64,000 nucleotides of DNA from Candidatus Caldilinea saccharophila (GCA_016710365.1 JADJVW010000005.1:162102-226101); one strand, 5' to 3'. Counted from the stretch's first letter, positions 28,668 through 39,743 are shown. Program-made: numbers and translations. Notes: generated by a model from the sequence alone, not told the origin.

Positions 28668-29920
28668 TTTTTTCTCCACTTGCATCTGCAGCATCAAAGA
28701 CAACCTGATCCCACTGCCAAAGGCGTGTAAAAAAGTAGCGCGCCTGCTGCTGAAGCGTTGAACTGTTTCGTGCATGTTGCGCCACCTGCTGGATGATCTC
28801 GGCAATGGAGCGCTGGCCATCGATCGCTTCGACCTGCCGCAGCTCCACCCTATCGACGGGCAGGAACAGATCGGGGTCCGTATGCGCTTGGTTGATCAGC
28901 ACCGCGGCTGCGCCGGCTGGCAACCGCTCGCGCACGACCACGCTCTCCGGCAGACGCAGCGGCCTGTACTTCAACCAGCCAGCGCCATCAAAGTGAGGCA
29001 ACGAATTACGGCTCGCCGCATGATAAACGATCAGGCTGTGACGCGCCATGACGCCACGGAGGAGTTCGACCGCGGCATAGTGCTCGGCTGGCGGCAGCGT
29101 TGCCAGCCGAGCCGCATGGGGCGTCTGCGCCAGCGCGCCACACTGCGCCAGGTAAGGGGCCTGGCGCACCCAGCGCCCAAAGCGCAACTCATTGCGGGTT
29201 AGCCAATCGAAGAGTTGCGGCACGCTGTAGGCGCGATCCTGCGGGTTGAGCAGCGCGTCGGCCAGCGCGTCTTTGCGCTGAAAATCGGGCGACTCGGCAA
29301 GCAGGCGCGCCAACGGATGGGCGCGCGGCAGCGCGGTGAGCGTGACGGCCAGATCGCGAATCTCCGCATCCGTGTGGCCGATGCCCAGCCGGCGGCAGTA
29401 CTCCTGCAGCATGTAGACGCCGGCGCGGCCATAGGGCGCATAGACCATCAGATGCAGCGCGCCGCCCGGCTGCAACACTTCGCGCAGTGCGGCCAGCCCC
29501 GCGTCCGGGTCGGGCAGGTGATGCAGCACGCCCGTGCAGACGATCTTGTCGAAGCAACGGCCCAGCTCGCCCACGCGCTCAATCGGCAGATGATGGACTT
29601 CCAGATTGGCGAGATTGTATTTGCGCTTGAGCGTCTCGCTGTGACGCACGCTCGCGGCGCTGAAATCGATGCCCACGACAGCATCGTCGGGCTGGCGCAG
29701 CGCGTGTCTGGCCGCCTGCGAAGTGCCGCAGCCGGCGATCAGCGCCTGCAAGCCGGTGCGATAAGGCACGGCCAGTGCAGGTGAAAGTCGGCGCGGCGCC
29801 GGCTTTCATCCTGCCAGCGCCGGCGATAGGCGTCGAGCTCATCCACCGGCGGCGGATAGGGTGCAGGTCGTAGAAGGCCTGCACACGGTCCGTTATGGTT
29901 GGTTCTGCTTCCTCCGTCAT
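28648..29920 (-). CDS. SAM-dependent methyltransferase, two frameshifts near the 5' end
   Basis: Class I methyltransferase with motif I LQALIAGCGTSQAARHAL, acidic motif II VVGIDFSAASVRHSETL, and FDKIVCTGVLHHLPDPDAGLAALREVLQPGGALHLMVYA. About 200 further residues form a C-terminal region with FDWLTRNELRFGRWV and LPVDRVELRQVEAIDGQRSI, possibly a small winged module. The true start is probably ATG 29920 (TITDRVQAFYDLHP), joined by two one-base shifts (near 29850 and 29770) through PPPVDELDAYRRRWQDE. The frame from 29769 on is intact. The substrate is unknown. It overlaps the HAD gene by 20 bases and follows sulfatase 2 across a hairpin. Confidence 0.75.
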
Positions 29921-29942
29921 TGCTTAACTCGAAGACTCTCTG

Positions 29943-29979
29943 CAACCTTCCAGGAAGCGTTGAAGCTTCCTGGAAGGTT
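29943..29979. terminator. Hairpin of the CTTCCAGGAAGC family
   Basis: AACCTTCCAGGAAGC and GCTTCCTGGAAGGTT pair perfectly around a short loop, just after the sulfatase 2 stop on the reverse strand and before the methyltransferase. A matching hairpin is at 39.7 kb. Confidence 0.65.
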
Positions 29980-29987
29980 TTCTCCAA

Positions 29988-31526
29988 TCAATTGCTGTGC
30001 ATCGCCTGTTCCATCTTGGCCAGCGCATCGTCGATGCTGAAGCTGGCCGGCTTCATACGCGGCGGAAACTCCTGGAAAGTATCCAGGAACTGCCGGACCA
30101 GGAACTGCGCTGCATACATGATGTAGGCGCGGTCGATCATCCAGTCATAATAGGTGTTGGAGGTGATGTCCGCCCGCTCGAAGGGGTCGGTGCGCAGGTT
30201 GAAGATCTTGGGAAAGCGCAGGAAGACAAATGGCTCCGCCCAGACCTGGAGCGTGCCGGCGACGCGCTGCTCCGCAAAAACGACCTTCCAGTTGTCGTAG
30301 CGCAGCGCCACCAGGTCGCCGTCGTCGGAGAAGTAGATGATGCCCTTGCGCGGCCCCTTCTCCGCCTCTCCCGTGAAATAAGGCAGGAAGTTCTCGCCGT
30401 CGATATGCACCTTGAAGTGCTTGTCGCCTGCCTGATGACCCTGCGCCAGCTTCTCGGAGATCTCCGGGTCGCCGGCCGCGGCCAGCAGCGTGGGCAGCCA
30501 GTCGGTGTGGCTGATGATCTCGTTGGAGACCGTGCCTGCCTTGATCTTGCCCGGCCAGCGGATCAGCTCCGGCACGCGGAAGGCGCCTTCCCAGTTGGAA
30601 TTCTTCTCGTTGCGGAAGGGCGTCATGCCGCCGTCGGGCCAGGTGTTCATGTGCGGGCCGTTGTCGGTGCTGTAGATGACGATGGTGTCGTCGGCGATGC
30701 CCAGCTCATCGAGCAGGTCGAGCATCTGCCCCACGTGCTTGTCGTGCTCCACCATGACATCATGATATTCGGACTGCCAGCGCCCAGCCTGGCCGCGCAC
30801 ATGCTCCGGCGGGTGGACGCGGAAGTGCATCCAGGTGGTGTTGAACCAGACAAAGAAGGGCTGGTCGTCGCCGTGGGCGCGCTTGATGAAATCCTGCGCC
30901 GCGCCGAGGAACTCGGTGTCGGCGCTCTCCATGCGTTTCTTAGTCAGCGGGCCGGTGTCCTCGATGCGCTGCTTGCCGACGCGGCCCCAGCGCTCGTGCT
31001 CGGTCGGGTCGTCTTCTTCTGTCGCCCAGGTGTGCATCACGCCGCGCGGCCCGAAAACCTTTTTGAAGTTGGGAAAGTCTGCTTCCGGCGGATAGTCGAT
31101 ATTCTCCGGTTCTTCCTCGGCGTTGAGATGGTAGAGATTGCCAAAGAATTCATCGAAGCCGTGCGCGGTGGGCAGGTACTCGTTTTTGTCGCCCAAATGG
31201 TTCTTGCCGAACTGGCCCGTGGCATAGCCCAGCGGCTTGAGCAGCTCGGCAATCGTGGCGTCCTCCGCCTGCAGGCCGATGTCCACGCCCGGCATCCCCA
31301 CTTTGGTCAGGCCGGTGCGGTAGGGATTCTGCCCGGTGATGAAAGCGGCGCGGCCGGCGGTGCAGCTCTGCTGGCCGTACGAGTCGGTGAAGCGCATCCC
31401 TTCGTTGGCGATGCGGTCGATGTTGGGGGTGCGGTAGCCCATCAACCCGTCGCTGTAGCAGCTCAGGTTGGTGATGCCGATGTCGTCGCCCCAGATTACG
31501 AGGATATTCGGTTTTCCCTTTGGCAT
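29988..31526 (-). CDS. Arylsulfatase with anaerobic-type CTAGR active site
   Basis: Intact 512-residue sulfatase. Metal-binding residues are in ILVIWGDDIGITNLSCY, the active site in GQQSCTAGRAAFITGQNPY, and the later signatures are GQFGKNHLGDKNEYLPTAHGF, FFVWFNTTWMHFRVHPP and TIVIYSTDNGPHMNTWPDGG. The motif is C-x-A-x-R, not C-x-P-x-R. Aerobic FGE needs the proline, whereas radical-SAM maturases accept Ala, and one is encoded immediately upstream in the same direction. The start ATG 31526 has AAGGAG upstream. There is no N-terminal signal peptide, so it is probably cytoplasmic or exported with a partner. Natural substrate unknown. Confidence 0.92.
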   Translation of the reverse strand: MPKGKPNILVIWGDDIGITNLSCYSDGLMGYRTPNIDRIANEGMRFTDSYGQQSCTAGRAAFITGQNPYRTGLTKVGMPGVDIGLQAEDATIAELLKPLGYATGQFGKNHLGDKNEYLPTAHGFDEFFGNLYHLNAEEEPENIDYPPEADFPNFKKVFGPRGVMHTWATEEDDPTEHERWGRVGKQRIEDTGPLTKKRMESADTEFLGAAQDFIKRAHGDDQPFFVWFNTTWMHFRVHPPEHVRGQAGRWQSEYHDVMVEHDKHVGQMLDLLDELGIADDTIVIYSTDNGPHMNTWPDGGMTPFRNEKNSNWEGAFRVPELIRWPGKIKAGTVSNEIISHTDWLPTLLAAAGDPEISEKLAQGHQAGDKHFKVHIDGENFLPYFTGEAEKGPRKGIIYFSDDGDLVALRYDNWKVVFAEQRVAGTLQVWAEPFVFLRFPKIFNLRTDPFERADITSNTYYDWMIDRAYIMYAAQFLVRQFLDTFQEFPPRMKPASFSIDDALAKMEQAMHSN

Positions 31527-31561
31527 AAGCGTTTCTCCTTATAAAATGAACAAACTGTCTT

Positions 31562-31685
31562 GAGAACCTATAAAAAGCCTAACACCAAGAAGCAAAGGAC
31601 ACGAAGGGGCACGAAGAAAGACCCTACTACTTAAGTTCTTTGTGCCTCTTTGTGAACTTGGCGGCTTCGTGGTTTACCGCTTGGT
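31562..31685. repeat. Inverted repeat of the CACGAAG/CTTTGTG family
   Basis: AAACCACCAAG-like arms pair AACACCAAGAAGCAAAGGACACGAAG on one side with CTTTGTGCCTCTTTGTGAAC, CTTCGTGGTTT and CTTGGTGGTTT on the other. It fills the gap between the radical SAM maturase and sulfatase 2 and no gene is visible in it. Confidence 0.65.
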
Positions 31686-31688
31686 GGT

Positions 31689-33062
31689 TTAGCGCTCGAT
31701 GGCGGAGCGCGCCAGCGGCGCCGGCAACGCGGTGATGCTGGTGCGCGGCTGCGCCTGGCCGTGACACTGCTTGAACTTGCGGCCACTGCCGCACGGGCAC
31801 GAATCGTTGCGCTGCACGCCGGCAAAGGCGCGCGCCAGGATCGGCATTACCTCGCGCGCGTCGCGCCCGCGGCGAATCAGGCCGGCCATCAACTTCATCG
31901 CAAAATCGGCGTGATGGAAAAAGTGCTTGAAGCCGGCGCAGAGATAGTTGAGACCAGGGTCGCCGTCCGGCGTTTCGATAAAGCGGTTCTTGGGACATTC
32001 GCCGTGGCAGGCAAAGCGCACGTCGCAGTCCAGGCAGTAGCGCGGCAGCGTGTCGCGCTTGTCCTGGCCAAACTTGATCTGCTGCGGCGAGGAAACCAGC
32101 TCGATCATGTGCTGCTGCTGGATGTTGCCCAACAGATACTTCGGCTCGACAAAGTGGTCGCAGGCGTAGAGATCGCCGTTGTGCTCGATCGCCAGCCCTG
32201 TGCCGCAGGTCGCGTTGAAGACGCACATCCCCGACGCGCCCATGCCCAGCCAGTTGCGCAGCGCCGCCTCAAAGGTCTGCACGTAGATGCTGCCCACATC
32301 GCGGCTCACCCACTCGTCGAAGATCGCGCTGAGAAAGCGGCCAAACTGCTCGGCGCCCACCGAGCGGTCGGAGACGGTGGCGCCTTCCTGGTAGATCGTT
32401 AGCCCGTCGCTGTTGATGCGCTCCACCACCGGGATGAACTGCATCCACGTCGCACCCACCTCGTCGCGCAGAAAGCGGTAGACCTCCAGCGGGTAGTCGC
32501 CGTTGACGCGGTTGACGGTGGTCAGCACGTTGAAGTCGACGCCGTGTTGCTGCAGCAGCCGCACCCCGCGCATCACGTTGTCGAAGGTCGGCTTGCCGCC
32601 CTTGTCCACGCGATAGACATCGTGCAGGGCACGCGGCCCGTCGATGCTGATCCCGATCAGGAAGTTGTGTTCGGCAAAGAAGGCCGCCCACGCGTCGTCG
32701 AGCAGCGTGCCGTTGGTCTGCATCGTGTGCAGAAAGGTCATGCCAGGCCGTCGGTATTTCTCCACCAGGGTCATCGCGCGGCAGTAGAAGTCCAGCCCCA
32801 TCAGCGTCGGCTCGCCGCCCTGCCAGGCGATGTTGACGCTGTCGCCCTGGTGCGCCTCGATGAGCTGGCGGATGTATTGCTCCAACAGCGGGTCGGTCAT
32901 GCGAAACTTGCTGCCGGGGTAAAAGACCTCTTTGTCGAGAAAGAAGCAGTAGGCGCAGTCGAGGTTGCAGATCGCGCCGGTCGGCTTGGCGAGCAGATGA
33001 AAGGCGGGCGGTGCATTCTCCGGCCGCAGCGTCAGGATAGGTTGTGTGAATGTTGTGTCCAT
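31689..33062 (-). CDS. Anaerobic sulfatase-maturating radical SAM/SPASM enzyme with C-terminal SEC-C motif
   Basis: Converts the active-site Cys or Ser of sulfatases to formylglycine without oxygen. The radical SAM cluster motif is CNLDCAYCFFLDK (CxxxCxxC) at about residue 33, followed by WQGGEPTLMG, MQTNGTLLDD and GISIDGPRALHD. A SPASM domain supplies further cysteines for two auxiliary clusters (CVFNATCGTG, YACDHFVE, CLDCDVRFACHGECPKNRF). The last 50 residues include a zinc-binding SEC-C motif, NDSCPCGSGRKFKQCHG. At 457 residues it is slightly long because of that tail. ATG 33062 is used. It lies about 160 bases upstream of the CTAGR sulfatase, its probable client. Confidence 0.93.
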   Translation of the reverse strand: MDTTFTQPILTLRPENAPPAFHLLAKPTGAICNLDCAYCFFLDKEVFYPGSKFRMTDPLLEQYIRQLIEAHQGDSVNIAWQGGEPTLMGLDFYCRAMTLVEKYRRPGMTFLHTMQTNGTLLDDAWAAFFAEHNFLIGISIDGPRALHDVYRVDKGGKPTFDNVMRGVRLLQQHGVDFNVLTTVNRVNGDYPLEVYRFLRDEVGATWMQFIPVVERINSDGLTIYQEGATVSDRSVGAEQFGRFLSAIFDEWVSRDVGSIYVQTFEAALRNWLGMGASGMCVFNATCGTGLAIEHNGDLYACDHFVEPKYLLGNIQQQHMIELVSSPQQIKFGQDKRDTLPRYCLDCDVRFACHGECPKNRFIETPDGDPGLNYLCAGFKHFFHHADFAMKLMAGLIRRGRDAREVMPILARAFAGVQRNDSCPCGSGRKFKQCHGQAQPRTSITALPAPLARSAIER

Positions 33063-33346
33063 GAGAGCGTCTTGTGGTTATATGCCGGCAACAGGCTGCC
33101 GAGGCTTTCGTTCAACCAGCCGGCTTGCAGCCCGTCCCTAACGCGTAGGGCCGGGCCACTCGAATTACAATTGAACCGCGCCCAGCGCAAACGATGAGAT
33201 GCCGGATGGATTGATGCATCCAGCATACAACATCATGCCACAGAGATCCACGACCGGAAAGGTGCAAAAAAGGAGCCTTTCACACATCAATCCACCGCAG
33301 CATCGTAGAGGGTTGAAACGGGTATACTTCCCCAACTTGAAAGTGG
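33063..33346. other. Intergenic region without recognisable gene
   Basis: Roughly 280 bases between divergent-looking ends. An imperfect inverted sequence is formed by GGATTGATGCATCC around 33210-33230. I see no RNA gene, promoter pair or ORF that can be supported. Confidence 0.4.
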
Positions 33347-34118
33347 CTACGGCGTCGGGGGCTGTAACTGGCGTTGCAAGTCGATCATCGCCTGCTGGCT
33401 GACATTCAGCACGCCTTCCTGGGAGCGGTTGAGGTCGACGACCAGCAGCATGACCGCCGCAAAGACCAAGGCCAGCAACACAAGCGCCAACACATTCTGG
33501 CGGCTTCCGAAGCTGCTCTGCATACCGACCAGCACCATCGCCAGAAAAGTCACCACATAGAGCAGCACCAATAACGAAGAAGGCAACTGCGTCGTGACAG
33601 CCGTCGCGCGAATCGTATGCAGGTCGATGAGATCATTGAGTGAGACGATAAAAAGCCCGATCATCTCCGATTCTGGCTGCGCGCGCGCCAGGGTTTCGGC
33701 GTGCGTCCATAAAGCGGTGTGAATCTCTTCCGATTTGGCCGCCACCTCTGTCAAGTCGCTTAAACCAACTGCTGCCACTCGAAGATTCGCATAGGTGCGC
33801 AGCAGATCCTGAACTTCCTGGCGATGGGGTTCATCCAGGTAGCCAGCGCGCAGATACGTTGTGCCGATCGCATTGGCTTCGCTTACCACCAGTTGGCGGC
33901 GCGTGTCGTAGCGGTTTAATGCAATGCTTACGGTAAAGGCGAGCAAGAAGGCCAGCAAACCGAGCGTCGCGCCGGCCAGCGCCCCTACGCCTCCTTCTTT
34001 TTCGCCGGGCGCGCTGCGCTGCCACCGCTTGCCCAGCTAATACCCCCAGTTCGATCGATGCCAGTGTAAAGAGCACCGTCAATCCATAAATCGCCCAGAT
34101 CGGAAGAGTATCAAACAT
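33347..34118 (-). CDS. DUF4239/bestrophin-like membrane protein, frameshifted
   Basis: The protein starts MFDTLPIWAIYGLTVLFTLASIELG at ATG 34118 with one membrane segment. A one-base shift near 34010, beside an AAAAAG run, joins it to EGGVGALAGATLGLLAFLLAFTVSIALNRYDTRR. This is followed by VVSEANAIGTTYLRAGYL and two C-terminal membrane segments, LLVLLYVVTFLAMVLVGMQ and LALVLLALVFAAVMLLVVDL. The motif EANAIGTTYLRA and the four-segment layout are typical of the DUF4239 family, which has bestrophin-like topology. The function is unknown. Combined length of about 257 codons is normal. Confidence 0.78.
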
Positions 34119-34445
34119 TTTGTTCCTCGTCGGTTGATTTTTGCTGACCGATCACATTTGTGATGGATTGGATGAGTATAAATGAAAATAGTGAAACTGG
34201 CGTACTCCCTATTGGAGCAATTGGGGCAGGGGAAGCATCTTACGGCCGCCTTTATGCAGCGAAGCGGACGCAGCCAGATGGAGGGAAAAAGGGAACGCAG
34301 ATAGACGCGGATAAATTCAGATGTCCACAGATGCTTTGTTTTATCTGCGCTTATCTGAATCTATCTGCGCACATCCGCGTTCCTTTGTCGTTCACTTTGC
34401 CGAAAACTTCACGATGAGCATTCTCTACTTCACGTAAAGACGCGC
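34119..34445. repeat. Intergenic region with large GCAGATA-family inverted repeat
   Basis: The first half has no visible feature. From about 34285 to 34385, GGGAACGCAGATAGACGCGG and the run to TTCAGATG pair with TATCTGAATCTATCTGCG and ACATCCGCGTTCC to make a long imperfect hairpin about 55 bases downstream of feoB. It may be a terminator. Confidence 0.65.
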
Positions 34446-35867
34446 TTACACCCAGCCAAACATGCGAGCAATCGAAGCTGTGCCCAACGTCACGGCAAAG
34501 GCCAGCCCCAGCGGCAGCAGTGTAGCCACCGCCGTCCATTTCAGATTCTTGGTCTCGTTCCAGATCGTCAGAATCGTGGTGCTGCACGGATTGTGCAACA
34601 GGCTGAAAAGCATCAGGTTGACCGCGGTCAACATCGTCCAGCCGCCTACCTGCACCAGCACATTGTAAACCTGCGCGTTGTCCAGCTCCAGCATGACGCC
34701 GGCCTGCGCGCCGGCCACCGTGGCGCCAACCGTCATCGTCAGCATCAGGATCGTCGGCACGACGATCTCGTTGGCCGGAATCGCAACGATGTAGGCGAAG
34801 AGGATCACGCCGTTCAGCCCAAGCAGCAGACCGAAAGGGTTGAGCCACGCAATCATGTGGCCCGCAATGCTCAGGTCGCCGATGTAGATGTTGCTGCTCA
34901 GCCAGATCACCGCGCCGGCGGGCGCCGCCATCGTCACCGCGCGCCAGAGTACGATCAGCGTGCGGTCGACCATCGAGGTGTAGATCGTCTGCCAGACGCG
35001 CGGCGGGCGGTAGGGCGGCAGTTCCAGGCTGAAGGTCGAGGCCTCGCCCTTGAGCCACGTGCGCGAGAGAAAGGCCGAGACGAGCAGCGTCACGACGATG
35101 CCGATCACCGCCACCGCCACCACGCTGCCCGCGGCGATAAAGCTCGCCAGGAACGGCGGTGCAGTGGCGCCGATAAAGATGGTTCCCATTAAAATCAAGG
35201 TCGGCCAGCGCCCGTTGCAGATGCTGAAGTTGTTGGTGATGATCGCGATCAGCCGCTCGCGCGGGCTTTCGATGATGCGCGTCGCCACCACGCCGGCAGC
35301 GTTGCAGCCATAGCCCATCACCATGGAGAGCGACTGTTTGCCATGCGCGCCTGCCTTATGAAAAAGGCGATCCAGGTTGAAGGCCACACGCGGCAGATAG
35401 CCAAAATCCTCCAGCAGCGTAAAGAGCGGGAAGAAGATCGCCATCGGCGGCAACATCACGGCGATCACCCACGCCGTCGCCAGGTAGACGCCGTCGATCA
35501 ACAGGCCGGAGAGCCAGGCCGGCGCGCTCAGCAGCGCCGCGCCTTGATGCAGCCAGTTGTAGCCATAGTCGAGCAGCAGCGTGCCCAGCATCCGCGACGG
35601 CACATTGGCGCAAGCAATCGTCAGCCAGAAGACGCCCATCAACAGCAACAGCATCATGGGAAAGCCCCACATTTTGCTGGTGAGGATGCGGTCGAGCGTG
35701 CGGTCGAAGGTTGAGTGCTCACCGGCGCCTTCCACCGTGACCGAGCGGCCGGCGATCTGCTCCGCCTCGGCGTACATCGACGCCATCAGCCGGTCGTGAT
35801 AGTCAGGGCCAATTTCACCGCGCAGCTTGCGCGCGCTGTCGAGCAGTTGGTCGTTGTTAATCGCCAT
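34446..35867 (-). CDS. feoB: FeoB permease part (Gate domains), separate frame
   Basis: Membrane part of the ferrous-iron transporter FeoB, 473 residues. After a linker (LLDSARKLRGEIGPDYHDR) comes FDRTLDRILTSKMWGFPMMLLLL, the first of about eight membrane segments. Gate motifs are MVMGYGCNAAGVVATRIIESPRERL and ITNNFSICNGRWPTLILMG, followed by PANEIVVPTILM and LLHNPCSTTILTIWNETKN. The cysteines are as expected for the pore. The ATG at 35867 overlaps the TAA that ends one frame of the GTPase ORF by 11 bases, which could be natural coupling of a split FeoB or the result of base errors in one long gene. Upstream partners are the GTPase part and feoA. Confidence 0.9.
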   Translation of the reverse strand: MAINNDQLLDSARKLRGEIGPDYHDRLMASMYAEAEQIAGRSVTVEGAGEHSTFDRTLDRILTSKMWGFPMMLLLLMGVFWLTIACANVPSRMLGTLLLDYGYNWLHQGAALLSAPAWLSGLLIDGVYLATAWVIAVMLPPMAIFFPLFTLLEDFGYLPRVAFNLDRLFHKAGAHGKQSLSMVMGYGCNAAGVVATRIIESPRERLIAIITNNFSICNGRWPTLILMGTIFIGATAPPFLASFIAAGSVVAVAVIGIVVTLLVSAFLSRTWLKGEASTFSLELPPYRPPRVWQTIYTSMVDRTLIVLWRAVTMAAPAGAVIWLSSNIYIGDLSIAGHMIAWLNPFGLLLGLNGVILFAYIVAIPANEIVVPTILMLTMTVGATVAGAQAGVMLELDNAQVYNVLVQVGGWTMLTAVNLMLFSLLHNPCSTTILTIWNETKNLKWTAVATLLPLGLAFAVTLGTASIARMFGWV

Positions 35868-36712
35868 AATTCGCCGCCTCCAACTCCAGCCGGATCGCGG
35901 CCTTGGGCTGCGGGGTCTGCCTGGGCAAGCTGGCCTAGCGTGCCATCCGCCACCGCGCGTTCGATGCTCTCGTCGCCGTCGAGCAGGCGCAGCGCCACCC
36001 AGCGCGCGTTGGGCAGCCCTGGGAACGCATATTCGACCTGGCGCACAAGCTGGCCGACGACGCTTTCCAACTGCGGGTCGCGGTGGTTGATGCGGCGCGG
36101 TCGCGTCGCATACGCGCCGCTCGCCACCTCGGCGATGGCCTTGAGCAGATCCTGAATGCCCTCGCCTTGGCGGGCAGCCATCGGCACCACCGGCACGCCC
36201 AGCTCGCGCGCCAGATGGCGCGCGTCCACCTCGATGCCGTGACGCTTTGCCTCGTCCATCAGGTTGAGCGCGATCACCGCACGGTCGGTGATCTCCAGCA
36301 CCTGCAGCGCCAGATTGAGGTTGCGTTCGAGTCGCGTCGCATCGACCACGACCACCGTCACCGACGGCTGTCCGAAGAGGATGAAATCGCGCGCCACTTC
36401 TTCGTCAGCGCTGGTGGAGAGCAGCGAGTACGTCCCCGGCAGATCAACCAGCTTGTAGCGCTTGTCGTCATAGAGAAAGCCGCCCTCGGCGCGCACGACG
36501 GTCTTGCCCGGCCAGTTGCCGGTGTGCTGGCGCAGCCCGGTCAGCGCGTTGAAAACCGTGCTCTTGCCGGTGTTGGGGTTGCCCGCCAGCGCAATGATGT
36601 AATCCCAGTCGGTCATGTTGATGCCAAGCTTGGTCAACTGCGCGCCGTTATACATCGGGCAAGTTGCGCAGGCAGCGGCAGCATGTACTGTGGAAGTTGG
36701 AGCATTGCTCAT
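35857..36712 (-). CDS. feoB: FeoB GTPase part (G domain and spacer), frameshift near 3' end
   Basis: Cytoplasmic G protein domain that controls iron passage through FeoB. G1 is IIALAGNPNTGKSTVFNALTG, G2 lies in HTGNWPGKTV, G3 is VDLPGTYSL, G4 is NLMDEAKRHG and G5 lies around PMAARQGEG. A helical spacer follows (LVRQVEYAFPGLPNARW, LRLLDGDESIERA). Near 35905 a one-base shift is needed to move from AQADPAAQ into AAIRLELEAANYGD, which then ends in TAA. A Cys pair near the N-terminus (ACATCPM) may bind metal. ATG 36712 has GGAGAGA upstream. FeoA is encoded 70 bases upstream. Confidence 0.88.
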
Positions 36713-36781
36713 CGTTGTCTCTCCTGTACGTCCGTCGAACCGGATCCATCAAAATAATCAAGCGTCAAAAAGCTCATGTCT

Positions 36782-37054
36782 TTACGCGGCGCCCTGCGCG
36801 TCCGGGGGGAGCGTCTCCTCCCGCGCAATCTGGATCTGCTGCGCCTGCTCGCGGCGCAACGCAATCACGGCGCCGCGCACACGGTAGGCGGTCGGGTCGC
36901 CAAGCGGATTTTCCAGCGCCACCTCGATCGCCGCACCGGGCAGCAGGCCGAGATCCATCATGCGCCGGCGTTCGGCGCCGGTCAGGGTTAGCGATGTCAC
37001 TCGCGCCTTCACGCCTGTCGGTAGTTGATCAAGCGTTTCTGCTTTGGTAGTCAT
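36782..37054 (-). CDS. feoA: FeoA-like ferrous iron transport accessory protein
   Basis: A 90-residue SH3-like protein. It reads TLDQLPTGVKARVTSLTLTG, then RRRMMDLGLLPGAAIEVALENPLGDPTAYRVRGAVIALRR, the classic FeoA pattern in which MMDLGLLPG is the hallmark turn and the final strand AYRVRGAVIALR is conserved. FeoA is thought to help assemble or regulate FeoB. It is the first gene of the feoA-feoB run. ATG 37054 is used; an extension to 37081 is unlikely because of the promoter and a GAGAAGG ribosome site just upstream. Confidence 0.9.
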   Translation of the reverse strand: MTTKAETLDQLPTGVKARVTSLTLTGAERRRMMDLGLLPGAAIEVALENPLGDPTAYRVRGAVIALRREQAQQIQIAREETLPPDAQGAA

Positions 37055-37115
37055 GCTTTGATAACCTTCTCTGCATCGCATACCGTCGTGTTACAGGTAC
37101 ACTCGCCTATAAATC

Positions 37116-37152
37116 CTAAAATATATTTTAGCATAGACTAAAAATCTGTCAA
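37116..37152 (-). promoter_or_regulatory. feoAB promoter overlapped by a DtxR/Fur-like palindromic operator
   Basis: On the reverse strand TTGACA (37152-37147) and TAAAAT (37130-37125) are separated by 16 bases, a strong promoter for feoA. The -10 box lies inside a perfect 16-bp palindrome, CTAAAATATATTTTAG (37116-37131). A second inverted repeat, TTTTAG-N6-CTAAAA, covers 37126-37143. Such boxes resemble targets of DtxR/IdeR/MntR-type or Fur-type repressors, and their position over the -10 suits iron-dependent repression. The regulator itself is not in the window. Confidence 0.65.
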
Positions 37153-37370
37153 GCACGAACCTTGTGCGTTTTGTCAGCATATCGATAAAGCGCTTACCTG
37201 TAGCCAGAACCGCTATCTCAGCCGCTTCCAGCGTCAGGTTCATGCGCATCCCCTATTTGCCGGGCGTAACCTTTTCAGAATGCCAGAATGCTTCTACGTT
37301 GACCTTACTGCAAACTACCGCTACAATCGATGGCTCGATTAGCACGTAATAATCTAAGGATAAAGATGCA

Positions 37371-39233
<1,863 letters not shown>

Positions 39234-39249
39234 AGCACTGAGCGTTGCG

Positions 39250-39686
39250 GCGCGAGAGGGCGATCCTTTGTTGGCAGGCTGAGCAAATCTCGGGCGACTA
39301 CGCGGTCTGGCTGGGCGGCGCGGCCAACGAGGTGGGCGAATTAAGCCAGGCGCTCGTCGTCTCCGCCGCAACGCCGGTGCTCAACTATCTACTATCAGAT
39401 CGGCTCCGAGGATACGTGCGGGCAGGGTAGCACGCAAGTGTTCGTCGACCAGACCGCGGTCAAAAGCTTCGAGCTTTGCCAGAACAAGAACACCGGTGAC
39501 TGGACGTTAGAGACCATCGACCTCAGCGCCTATGCCGGCCAGACCGTGACGCTGCGCTTCCGCACGACGCTCAACGCCACGGGGAACAGCAACTTCTTCC
39601 TGGATGACGTGGCGTTTGTTGCGAAGGACAACGCACCCGGCGAAAACGCGTTTGAGCTATTCTTGCCGCTCACGGTGAAGGAATAA
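39250..39686 (+). pseudogene. C-terminal remnant of a secreted beta-sandwich protein
   Basis: The sequence starts inside a domain (ISGDYAVWLGGAANEVGELSQ) immediately after the radical SAM stop, with no signal peptide or good start. A one-base shift near 39385 connects it to YYQIGSEDTCGQGSTQVFVDQ and LETIDLSAYAGQTVTLRFRTTL, a jelly-roll-like domain ending SNFFLDDVAF. It terminates in ENAFELFLPLTVKE, resembling the FLPL/YLPL ends of secreted Chloroflexota proteins. The N-terminal part of the original gene is absent, so this is a fragment left by rearrangement. Confidence 0.6.
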
Positions 39687-39705
39687 TTTGACGCTCGTCA
39701 ACAAT

Positions 39706-39738
39706 CTTCCAGGAAGCTGTGAGCTTCCTGGAAGATGT
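39706..39738. terminator. Perfect hairpin between convergent genes (CTTCCAGGAAGC family)
   Basis: ATCTTCCAGGAAGCT and AGCTTCCTGGAAGAT pair around GTG. It lies between the remnant gene and the 3' end of glgA and could end transcription on both strands. Confidence 0.7.
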
Positions 39739-39743
39739 TGGTG

